From the NCBI GenBank assembly GCA_035771175.1, contig CM069608.1, forward strand, positions 10,124,019 to 10,188,018: a stretch of DNA of 64,000 bases, read 5' to 3'. Within the stretch, counting starts at the first letter, position 1, and each line of letters starts with the position of its first letter. Positions 19,748 through 30,208 of this stretch are shown piece after piece. The DNA comes from Paratinospora sagittata. Lineage: Eukaryota > Streptophyta > Magnoliopsida > Ranunculales > Menispermaceae. The notes under the pieces are model-generated. The model searched no databases and had not been told where the DNA came from. It was given only the letters and a program-made list of their open reading frames with translations. The position numbers and the translations under genes are program-made.

Positions 19748-22218
19748 TGTAACACCCCATAGATTTAATTAAATACATACGTTGACTTAGACATAAATCG
19801 AGATGTATAATACGCATATTTTATATGTAGGAGCCAAATATACGCAAATATGAAAATACATGCTATATTTAAGGAGTTTGAGCAAATAAATGAAATTATT
19901 AAATGTATAATATAAGTTTAATAAGGTGAATGAGATTGCTTAATTAAATATGTGGATTGTAGTATGATTTAATGAATGAAAGTTAAATATTAAGATTGGG
20001 GGGAGTTGTTTTATTAAATGACATTGGTTGTATGGAATCAATATGTTTTACATACTAATCTTTTAATATCTCCAACTCTCACTTATTTCTCATTTTAATC
20101 TCTCTCTCTCTCCGACTCTCTCCAACATTAAAAAAAAAAAAAAAGAGAGAAAAAGAAAGAGAGAACAAAGAGAATGAGAGGAGAAAAAGGGATGAAAGCA
20201 TGGGATCTTCGCCCAATCGGGACCCATGAGAACTATTTTTCACTTCATTTATTCGTGAAATTGATATCTAAGTTAAATGTAACGATTTCCTCGGAGTAAT
20301 TTTTGTTGTGGAAGCCATTTTCCAGTGTTTTTGAAATTAGGGTTTTGACCCGTCTTAAATGAAAATTTGTTCGAAAGGTTGAAAAACACTTCTAGACTAT
20401 AAAAGCCCTGAATATGTGGTTAGATTTCATTTATTTGTTCATTTGGAATTTTTATGGCTGTTGAAAGTTAGATTTGTTATTGGAGACCTTTTGAACCCTA
20501 TTAAAGCCTGATGAAACTCCTGTTTGAGACTGTAAAAAGATAGATCTCTCAATTCCGGACATTTCGATGTGAAGATCATGATTTTTGGATATGATTTGAT
20601 ATTTTTAGTAACTAAATATATGGTTTTGGTAAGTAAAATTGACTTTGGAGAGCTCTGCGAACATGTAAAACCTCAGTGAAATACCTGTTGAGGGTAGTAG
20701 AATGGTAGCATGACTAATTTTGCACGTGTCGATGTGAACAAAATAATTTTAGGAATGTCCTATATTTTTAATAAAATTGATATATGTTTCCAGTAGAAAA
20801 CTAAAATTAAGAACTAGTGGAGCTATTGTAATGGGTGTTTAAGTGGGTTTGAATGGTGTTTAGTTGATTTGAATGATTAAATATGGCTTAAATTTCATAT
20901 GTGCAGTGTTTGAAATTGGGAATTTGATGTATTGGTGACTTATCTTGAGAGAACATTGGTGCTGGAAATTTGATGATGCAATTGTGATTGGTGATGATCA
21001 TTTTGTTGGATATTAGTGGGCACATTGACTTAGACCTGTTGTTTAACCACTGTGAGTATATTTCTTGTTTTTGGTTCTTGTATGACATTGTATTATATGA
21101 AATGTTTAACTATAAGCATGTTATATACGTAAATGCATTGTATTTTATTGATCATTCAAAATGATTTTGGCATTTGAAGCATGTGAAACTTGCGAAGGCA
21201 GGTCGCATATGATGTCATTTCGTTAGGAATTAGCCCCGAATGAGTGTTATACATAACCTCATTGACTGTAAGACTGTCCTAACAAGGATTGGAGATCCTT
21301 GAAATGACTGTAAATTGAGTAATGTGAGGTCCGAGCGTAGGCTCCTTATCGGTGCATAATAAGGAGTTCGTACCTGCTCCATTACGAGAAGGAGGGAGAT
21401 TTTGGTTCTAGTTGAAAATGATGCATTGTTTTCTTGAAAAATAATGAAATTTATGTTGTTGACATGTATGATATATTCGTTGAATGATGCATGTGTTTAA
21501 TAATTGTTTTAAATGATTTTAAATGTCATGTTTTCCTAAATGCATATAATTTTCATATCAAGATATATATTTACTGAGTTGTTGTTTGCTCACTCCATTT
21601 CCTTCAATATTTCAGGTACAAAATCAAAAGGGAAAGGAAAAGCACGAGAGTAGATACGTGATCTAAGTTCCTACCTTGTTGATATACGTATATGAGAAGA
21701 AAATAGATTATATTTTCTTTATTTTCATAAGTATGTATATATATATATATCACATCCTACATATATATATTATCACATAGATGGGTTGTATGGGAACATG
21801 GATTTTGATTTGATATTTTGGATTAGGAAATGCTTAATGATGATGTATATGATTATATGAGCACGGTGGATGAACTGGCTTGAGAATGAATGATATTTGA
21901 GCATTTTTGGTTATGACATGCTTGTGATATTGAGAGGATTATTTATTGTGAAATGTGAATGGCTTGATGTATGGCTGACTATTGTGGATGAATTATATAT
22001 ATATATATATATATATATGATTTGATTTGTGGTATATCAGGGAAAAGTGTGAATTGTCCAGCATATGAGGATATGCCGCCGAAATTTTTGAAAATTTTGA
22101 AAATTATTGTGAATGTATGTTGAGGTTGATAGTATATTATATTATGTATACGGGCATATACGGTGTATAGTACATTGTACCGGTCATGACATCAGCCTAC
22201 GTCAGGGGCGTCATGACA
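19748..22218 (+). mobile_element. solo LTR (gypsy-type family A), 2471 bp, inside copia RT
   Basis: It begins TGTAACACCCC and ends GGCGTCATGACA, with TTTCT before (19743-19747) and TTTTT after (22219-22223), a 5-bp TSD with one change. Removing the insert and one TSD copy rejoins the RT reading frame exactly, which confirms the boundaries. It has no internal coding and no second LTR, hence a solo LTR from recombination. Near the 3' end it carries the CTGAG-TTGTTG-GCTCAC module with a TTTCAGG (21572-21615) shared with the LTRs at 40530, 46623 and 62932. Confidence 0.93.
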
Positions 22219-22223
22219 TTTTT

Positions 22224-23251
22224 GCTAGATCATAAGTTTAGGAAATGATTGTTCATCAAAGTCAAAGATAATGATATGTTATTGGTGCCAATCTATGTTG
22301 ATGACATAATCTTTGGAGCTTCAAACAAGACCTTGAGTGAAGAATTCTCTTCTATTATGACAAGTGAGTTTGAAATGAGTGTGATGGGAGAATTAAACTA
22401 CTTCCTTGGTTTGCAAATCAAGCAAATGAAGAATGGTACATTCTTGAACTAATCGAAGTGTGCAAGGGACATGATTAAAAAGTTCAAGTTTGAGACCTTG
22501 AAAACCATTGATACTCCTTGCAATTCATCTATCAAGAAGGATAAGGATGAGACAGGAAAATCAGTTGATCCTAAGCTATATAGAGGGATGATAGGAAGCT
22601 TGTAGTATCTAACAACAAGCAGACCTAATATTATGTTTAGCGCATGCCTTGGTGCTAGATTTCAGGCTAATCCTAAGGAATCCCATCTTAAGTGTGTAAA
22701 ACGAATTTTTTGATACATTAGTGGTACGTTAGTCATGGGTATCTGGTACACTAGAGGTGAATCATTCGATCTAAAGAGCTATGATGATTCCGACTATGTC
22801 GGAAGTCTTATTGATCGAAAAAACACCTCAAGATTTTGCCACTTTTTAGGCAATTTACTAATTTCTTGGTTTAGCAAGAAGCAAAATTCAATGGCATTAT
22901 CTACTGCTAAGGCTGAGTATGTTGCAGCTGAAAGTTGGTACGCTCAAGTGTTATCCATGAAACAATAACTCTCAGATTATTAGATTCACATTCCATGTGT
23001 TGAGATCTTTTGTGATAACACTAGTGCTATCAATATCTCAAAGAATTCGGTTTTACATTCTAGAACGAAGCACATAGAGATTAGACATCATTTCCTTTGT
23101 GATCATGTGCAAAAAGGTGTTGTGAAATTAATTCACATTGGTACAAAAGATCAATTGGCTGACATTTTTACCAAGCCATTGCCAAAAGATCAATTTGCAC
23201 AGATTTAGCAAGAGTTAGGCATGTTTGGCGAATCAAACTTGCCCAATTCAT
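22224..23251 (+). pseudogene. copia reverse transcriptase second half and RNase H
   Basis: Continues from 19747: catalytic IYVDDIIFG, MSVMGELNYFLGLQIKQM, a stop at 22450, then LYRGMIGSL, RNase H segments YDDSDYVGSLIDRKNTSRF, WFSKKQNSMALSTAKAEYVA and HSRTKHIEIRHHFLCDHV, and DQLADIFTKPLPKDQF. At least five stops interrupt it. The LADIFTKPLP ending is of the Sirevirus/Tork type. Confidence 0.92.
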
Positions 23252-23779
23252 GACCATTGATGACTGGATTTGACTTTACATCAATTAATTATCAATGGTT
23301 AAAGGTAGAAATTGAAAATTTGAAGCAAATTGTTCAACTTTCTTCAAACACATGTTTTCCGAAAATCCTCCCCCTGCCAGTGGTAGTTTCAATACAAAAA
23401 TAGTGTTATGGGTATTCCTTTTTCACTTCACCTGAAAAACACTTCGCTTCTCTTCCTTTATCCAAACCAACTTCATTTCAAACTTACACCTCTAAATCAC
23501 TTCCATTGCGTTTTTAACTCAAATCCTTTCATTTTTAACATCAAAATATCTATTTTTAACCTCAAATCTACTAGATTTCAAATCAAACACTTTAGAACCA
23601 ACCTAGTTTTCCACCAATTTTTGAAACACATTTCCAACCTTGTTTCTTAATCGTTTTCAATGAAATTTGTCTTGTTTTTTTAGCTCCCCACACCCTTTGT
23701 ACCTTTTCCTCATTGGTTTTCATTCATTTCCTTCCGCTTACGCACTCCATTCCCTTCAAAACCTTTAGTTAACACTTTT

Positions 23780-24240
23780 TGTACACCGTGCTTGATAAAA
23801 TGCCTCTAAGACAAAAATTGCCTACATGCTCTGTTAAATGACGTCTCGAGGTTGGGGAACCTTTGACGCACCCTACTTCACCCTCTAGGACTTCATCAAA
23901 ACCACCTAACCCACCAAGACATGCTCGCACATCACGAGCATTATATTCACGTTGATCCGCCGGCGAACCCACACCTCCTAGAGAACCTACACCTCCTCAT
24001 CTACCACCACAACCTCAACCTGAACAACCACCAACGGATCAGTCCAAAGCTGAATCCGGGGACCTACCACCTATACCAAAGTCTTGGTGACAAAGACTTG
24101 AACACATCAAACCCCCTTGTGAATCACGAGCCATCTCTCCTTTCGTTCATGTTGCATTTAATGATTTTGAACGTATTGCCATGAGATTACTCAATACTCA
24201 TGCAGGACTGTCTTCTGGAAATTATCTCATGTTTTAACTT
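23780..24240 (+). pseudogene. proline-rich 3' reading frame of the Sirevirus-like element (remnant)
   Basis: Downstream of RNase H the plus strand encodes, with stops, a basic start (KMPLRQKLPTCSVK), a Pro-rich stretch (PREPTPPHLPPQPQPEQPP) and then FVHVAFNDFERIAMRLLNT. Placement and composition fit the extra gene after pol in Sireviruses (sometimes called env-like). Family similarity was not tested. The stretch 23252-23779 is AT-rich and non-coding. Confidence 0.5.
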
Positions 24241-25376
24241 GCTCTAACAAGTCCAAAAGATGCTCCATTTGTCAAACATTTTCATGAATTCAAAACAATG
24301 CATATACATATACATATTCATGATTCATAACACAATTTGTATTATACAATGTCATACAAGAAACCAAGTCAAAGATACTCACAATAGTCTGCACCATTCA
24401 TTCTAACCCAATGTATTCTCTACATACATTCCATCTCATAGCTCATGTTCAATTCACCCAACTCATCAATTCTCACTAATTTCACCAGTGAATTGTTGTA
24501 ATATCCACATATAAACGACAACAAATCATTTTCCAGACAATTTCATATTCAAACTCATATAAAAATGTCAATATCTAATTCCCAAACCCTCAGCTACTTA
24601 CAACTGTAGAGAATAGAGTTTTCATCCATGAAAACCCATTCCTTTTTCAAATTTTCTACAAACAATAACTTCTATTTCATTAACAACTCACTTACCCATC
24701 AATTTCACACAGAAACCCCAATTTCAGCTCAAATTCTAATTCTCCAATCACCCAATTCCACCGTTGAAAACTTCCAAAAATCACATATGTTACACAAGTC
24801 AACGCAAGGAATTCAAATACAAACTTTTTTATCGAAAACATAATAGTTCTTACCTTGGAATCACGAAGCCCTACCCTCTGTTCTTCTTTTCGTTCGTTTC
24901 CCTTCATTTCCAGCCTAAAACATGCTAGAATGATCGAGCAATCTATTTTTATTTCACTTAAACCGTCACACCAACTTATTAAAAAAATAGATTTTTACAG
25001 CGAGGAGCGCACTTCTTCGCTGCCCAGAGACAAAATTTTCCTCAAATCTCATGAGGAGCGCGATTCTCCCATATAGGGAACGCGCTTCTCCACTCAGGAG
25101 TGCGCTTCTCTGAACTTTTTCCAAAAACATATACTCGGGTTTTCACCATGGAAGCACGCTTTTCCTCCTAGGAGCGCGATTCTCGATGTTTCCAGTTGAA
25201 AAATGTTCTAAGTGTCATTCTAATGGTTACAACTATGGTCTTAGGGTATTAATAACTCTGTAATACCCACAATGACACTATTCTGAGGCGATATACACAC
25301 GTATATGTGTATAAATACGTCTAACAATACATATAAGTCAACGTATATGTTTGACTCAGAAGTACTGGATGTTACA
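24240..25376 (-). repeat. truncated gypsy-type LTR, minus strand
   Basis: Its 5' end (minus strand TGTAACATCCAGTACTTC) is at 25376. Several stretches match the family A solo LTR, including CATATACGTTGACTTA and CTTGTATGACATTGTAT. The 3' half of the LTR is missing and the left edge merges into the Sirevirus 3' region near 24240. It contains about seven GGAGCGCGCTTCTC-like palindromic motifs at 25000-25190. Confidence 0.7.
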
Positions 25377-25489
25377 ATTTCTATAAAATTTAAATTAAAA
25401 CAAGGTTCATTAAGATCATGTTCTTTAATGGTTACACATGTCACATGAGTATATTTATATTTCACATGAACTCAATAGTTTTCACCCTT

Positions 25490-26280
25490 TTGATCATATG
25501 TTATTTTAATCATATCAAAATCTAAACTCCCTTTGCCAAGATCATATAGATTCAACAAATCATCTAATTAGTGGCCAATTAATTAGAAGCAATAAAAACA
25601 TATTAAAATAAACAACGCCAAATAATCAATTAAAATCTAAAATCAAACATCGAATCTAATATCCATATGAGATCCAATTGTAACCCTAGACAAGAAATTT
25701 AGCCCATAACTACTTCTAAAAACTCCAATTCCAATAAGTTCAACATCATGAAAATAAGAAAAATTAAAAAGAAAGAAGGGAGAAAAGTATAAACTAGCAC
25801 AAATCCACCTTCTTCACGTCTCTCCAACGTGATTTTCTTTCGTCTCCAATGCTTCAATTGCCTCCTCTCTTCAGGAATTATCCTCTTCTAAGTTTCTATG
25901 TGTTCTATTTATAATAAAGAAAAAATAAGCAAATTTCGTAAAAAACGCACAAAAGAAATACAAGTCCTAATAGGACTACAACTCTCGGCGCCTAGGGGCC
26001 TAGTCACTGGTTCCCATCTTTTTCTCTACATCACCAATGCCTAGGCTTCCACTTGCTGGAAATCATCTTCTTCCTGGTGCCTAGGCTTCAAATTTCCCAA
26101 GCCTAGGCCTCCACGTACTAGTTTTCACCATCACTTCTAAACTTGATTTCACTTGTAACCTTGCTTGTTAACTTACAAAATAAAGTCAATAATGAGTAGA
26201 TAAACCATAAAATTTTCCTAATACATACAATTAACTCTTATAACCCTACGAAATAGATGATTAGAAAACAACTTATCACA
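25490..26280 (-). repeat. LTR-like fragment with GCCTAGGC palindromes
   Basis: Minus strand: a TATAAATAGAACACATAG block (25897-25915) looks like an LTR promoter. Four GCCTAGG-type palindromes lie just upstream (25985-26112), a composition seen in some plant gypsy LTRs. No boundaries or TSD could be found, so the class is uncertain. Confidence 0.4.
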
Positions 26281-26284
26281 CACA

Positions 26285-26900
26285 CACAATCGGATCTTGC
26301 CTATGCATTAAGTGTTGTCGGTCAGTTTATGCATAATCCTAGATCGCAACATATGATTGCAGTTATGTGCATTTTGAGGTATCTAAAGTCTGTTGTAAAG
26401 GAATCTTATTCACTAAAAATGTAGATTATCAAAGCATGGATGCATATATTGATGTTGATTGGACTGGAGTAACTAATGACAGACGATTTACTTCAGGTTA
26501 TTTTACCTTTGTCGGTGGTAATCTAGTCACATGGAAAAGCAAAAAACAAAATGTTGTTTCACGCTCAAGCGCAGAAGTTGGATTTCGAAGTATGGCACTT
26601 GGAATCTGGGAAGCATTATGGCTAAGACTTCTCTTGAGGAATTTGGGTTATCCACCAGTGCGGCCAATTCAACTACATTGTGACAACAAAGCAACATGTG
26701 ATATTGCCCATAATCCAGTTCAACATGATCGTATAAAGCATGTTGAGGTTGACAAATTCATTAAGGAAAAAATTGTGGAATCGCCTAAGATTCGCTCAGA
26801 AGATCAGTTGGCCAATATACTTACTAAAGTTGTTTCAAATCGTGTGTTCTCCAATTTTTTGGGCAAGTTGGGCATTTGTGACATCTATGCACCAACTTGA
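26285..26900 (+). pseudogene. copia RNase H and pol C-terminus fragment
   Basis: After a frame change near 26380 the frame shows ILFTKNVDYQSMDAYIDVDW, RRFTSGYFTFVGGNLVTWKS, KKQNVVSRSSAEVGFRSM and LHCDNKATCDIAHNPVQHDR, ending DQLANILTKVVSNRVF...IYAPT-stop at 26900. No RT is present upstream, so this is the 3' scrap of an element. The ending and following LTR resemble the Ale/Retrofit group. Confidence 0.92.
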
Positions 26901-27125
26901 GGGGGCATGTTGAGATATAGCTTTATAGTTGTTTCCTTATAACCCATTATTTCCTTTTGTGGTTCTTTCCTACTTTAGACACTTGTAATTTAGGTGTAAA
27001 GAATGTTTTGGTATGTTCCTTTATTGTAAAGATATAGCTTTATTGTAGGGATGTAACTTAATTGATCCATCACTATATATGTACATACACAACCATTCAT
27101 GAATACCAAGAATACCGAGAAATTC
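26901..27125 (+). repeat. 3' LTR fragment of the copia scrap, with polypurine tract
   Basis: The pol stop is followed by GAGGGGG and then an LTR start TGTTGAGATATAGC (26908), as in small copia elements. It fades out near 27125 without a clear CA end or TSD, next to the inverted-repeat element. Confidence 0.7.
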
Positions 27126-27146
27126 TCTTTTTAAAACTATTTTTAA

Positions 27147-28071
27147 GTAAGATTTCAAAGATGTAAGTGAAAGAGAACAAATAACTACTGGGAAGACGTG
27201 GAACTGCTAGTTGTTGGGAAGATGTGGTAACTGTTGAGAGAGAAATAAATATAAGTCTTGGGAATGATAAGAGGATCTTGTTGGCAACTGTTTGGAAGAG
27301 TTCGGGTAAGGAGACGTTAGGTTTTTTAAAGATTATCATAATAGGATTTGGTAGTTTTAACGTGTAATTACAGGAATACCCATCAATAATTAAAAATTTA
27401 ATCAATAAACAATTATAATATTTGAAAATAGAGTGGCAGTAGTGTTGGATTTTTTTAATAAATTGATCATTCCGTAAATTTCTCTAAGTATTGTAAATGG
27501 AATACTATTTATAATGCAAATAGATGAGAGACTCGCATATTTTAAGAAGAAAGATCACACTCTTTATTCCTGCTGTTCTAGATCATCTTTAAAATTGTCA
27601 AATGTTGGTGTGTAATTGGTTATTTAAGAAAAATGTTTACATGCATAAATCTTTCTATTATATATTTATATTTATATAATTAAGTAATAAGTTTTGTCAT
27701 TAAGGTGTAATGCATATCTATACTATTCGCAATGCAAATACTTGAAAAACTTAGGAGGTGATCAATTTATCAAAATCCCCAAAACTACCCTTCTATTTTC
27801 AAATATTATAACGGTTTTATAAATTAAATTTTTAACTATTGATGGGTTTATATTCCTGTAATTACACGCTAAAACTACCAAATTCTATTATACTAATCTT
27901 TAAAAAACTAAACTTCTTCTTGCACGGAACTCTTCCTAAGGAGATTTCCATATCATTCCCAACAGTTATTTTTCTCTCTTTCATCAGTTACCACATCTTC
28001 CCAACAACCAGCAGTTTCACGTCTTCCAAATAGTTATTTGCTCTCTTTCACATCCATCTTTGCAATCTTAC
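27147..28071. mobile_element. inverted-repeat (foldback or MITE-like) element, about 925 bp
   Basis: The left arm 27147-27433 is the reverse complement of the right arm 27793-28071, at very roughly 85% identity by eye. Outer ends are GTAAGATTTCAAAGATG and its counterpart GTAAGATTGCAAAGATG. The 360-bp middle is AT-rich and non-coding. No clear TSD was found, so the transposon class is open. Open frames in both arms are mirror images and not genes. Confidence 0.7.
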
Positions 28072-29578
28072 ACTCAGTGCTCCACAACGTTTTTTATTTT
28101 TTATTTTCCTTAAATTTCTTCACCTCTTCATTATTTTAGTTTCCATTCTCACTTTCTCCAATCTTCAAAACTATTTTTTGTTTTTCATACTTCATTCACG
28201 AAGCCATGTAAGTATAGAAGAGATTATAAATTGATTTATTTTCTTTTGATGTTGCAGAAATAGAGAAAACAAAAGCAAGAAGAAATTAATGAGATGGAGA
28301 ACTCTACTGCTGTGCACTCATAAACAAGAAGAAGAAGAAAAAGAAGGAAGAAGAAAAGCAAGAGGAAGAAATTCAGTGAACAGCAGGTAAATAAATAAAT
28401 AAATAAAAAACCTCCATCTTTCTTTTTTTGGGAGAAATTTCTTTAATTTTCCATTTTGCCCATTTCTTGCCATGAAATTTGCATCTCATTCTCCTCTTAT
28501 TGTTTTATATTCTATATTTCTTCTTCGTGTCTTTATTTAATTTTGGTTGCCAACAAAAGACATCCTATTCTTCTTTTAGGTCATGTTTGATTGTGAGAAA
28601 ATTTGTAGTATTGTTGATTATGTTAACATTTATATTTTATGAAACTTCCTCGTTATCCTATTTTTTTACGTTATTAAAATGTTAAAATATATTTTGTCAT
28701 GTACAACTATGAGAAAATTTTTAAAAAAAAAATTCTTGAGAAATAAAATTATATTTTCTTAAAAACATTTTTCTCGGCTATCAAACAGGGCCTTAGATTT
28801 CTTCTACGAAGAATACTAAATAAAATAAAACAATTCAAGATCTTCAATTACAAAGAAAAAAGAAAAGAATCTAATCTGTTCTATGGGCTATTGGTTTTAT
28901 TAATTAAATATGTTTTTTTGGGTTATCTTTCTTTTATTTGTTTTAATTAATGAAATATTCTTTTAATTTCTTGCATAAAAACATTTGGTTCTGGCAAATG
29001 CCCTCCCTTTATGCAAAATTCTTGACAATCTCCTTTGGAATGAAAAAAATATATATATCTTTTGTTAGTTTTCTTAGTCTCATTTATTTTTTAATGGAAA
29101 ATTTTGCTTATTGGTCATTAGATTACATGAACCATAGTAAACCAATTCATGAAAACGAATACAAGTTAAGAAAAAAAAAAAAAAATTGCTCCACTGATCA
29201 AAACACAATATCTTCACCTCAGAGATTTTAAGTCAGAACATATAGGTGCCCTAAAAAGCGGTCATTCCAGAAAGGCATCTGATCACTGCCATGGAGTGTA
29301 AGCAATTGCAATGACTTGTTCTCTGCATCTACTTATGGTGGGCAAGAAAAATATATTCTGACAGATTCTTATTCAATGTTGCAAGCCATCCATGCATGCA
29401 GGGAGCATGGAAGTTGTAGGATTTAGGATTCCCAATAATTATAACATATTCAACACATTGCCATTAGGTGTTACCTTTGGGCCATAGCAACACTCAAGCA
29501 CAAGATTGGCATTTATCAAGCCAATTTAGCCATTAGAATACAAAACAAACAAGCTTGTTCATTTGCAAAAGTTACTGT
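28072..29578. other. AT-rich intergenic region
   Basis: Contains a GAAGAA-rich purine stretch (28315-28370), a possible MITE (28577-28795) and the 3' flank of the invertase gene. No supported gene. Confidence 0.5.
28577..28795. mobile_element. possible MITE with terminal inverted repeats
   Basis: Left end TAGGTCATGTTTGATTGTGA and right end (reverse complement) TAAGGCCCTGTTTGATAGCC resemble each other, both followed by GAGAAAA. The flanks show only an imperfect ATTCTTCT/ATTTCTTCT duplication. Confidence 0.4.
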
Positions 29579-29767
29579 TTTTCTTTTTTTTGGTTTTCTA
29601 CGAGGCATCCTCACACCCTTCGGGTTTAGGACTAGTTTCCATTCGAGGCGGGAGTGAAATGGTAGATCTCTTCCAACGAGAGCACCTCTAAGAATCGAAC
29701 CTTGGTACTTTTATACAGGGACGACCTTAAGACTCAACTCGCTTCCACTGAGCTAACCACTTGGTAA
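29579..29767 (-). mobile_element. tRNA-derived SINE, minus strand
   Basis: On the minus strand the head reads TTAGCTCAGTGGAAGCG (A box) and, after about 40 bases, GGTTCGATTC (B box), ending in a poly(A) that shows as poly(T) at 29579-29595. A relative lies in invertase intron 2. Flanking TTACTGTTT and TTACTATGTTT may be the target duplication. Confidence 0.75.
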
Positions 29768-30208
29768 TTTACTATGTTTCACTAGAATATGCTTTTACAT
29801 AATAAGTTCTCATGTGATATTTACCTATCTTAATTATCCTGTATAGATAGAGATGGAAGTAGAAATGCATGGCCAATTGTGCAGTATTAGTAGAGTGAAA
29901 ATTTCACAACACACAAGGATCATCTCCACAGTAATATTTGACCCAAATTCGAAGGCGATCAACTTCATATTTTTGGGATAATTGGTGGGAACTTGCACAA
30001 ATAGTTTCTTCACAACAGAAAAATTCTCTCCTTCAATTAATTTCTCAACATGGGCTAGTAGATATAGATGAAGGGACTGATTAGAAATGGAATCAGAGCC
30101 CAAGCCTAAAAAAATTGGTGAAGAATGAGAACACTAAAAATTAATGAGAGAACAACAATGAAGGAGATGAGGATAAACATGAACTGATCAAAAGGCGTCA
30201 TGGCCATT
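29768..30208. other. 3' flank of the invertase gene
   Basis: Probable 3' UTR and downstream sequence. The minus-strand frame 29834-30103 has no recognisable domain and is not taken as a gene. Confidence 0.5.

Larger units (their letters stand above)
17166..24240 (+). mobile_element. Sirevirus-like Ty1/copia element, plus strand, decayed and nested
   Basis: It begins with a plus-strand tRNA-Met-type primer site (TGGTATTAGAGCA, 17168-17180) right after CCAACA at 17165. It then holds gag with two zinc knuckles, a protease, part of the GAG-pre-integrase zinc region, RT and RNase H, and a proline-rich 3' segment. Integrase is deleted between about 19220 and 19250, and several stops interrupt the frames. 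RT is split by the solo LTR 19748-22218. Only the last few dozen bases of its own 5' LTR appear to remain. No 3' LTR is seen; a minus-strand LTR fragment takes over near 24240. Confidence 0.85.

Noticed and set aside
29834..30103. 89-codon minus-strand frame after the invertase stop
   Set aside because: No recognisable domain or splice context; probably 3' flank.
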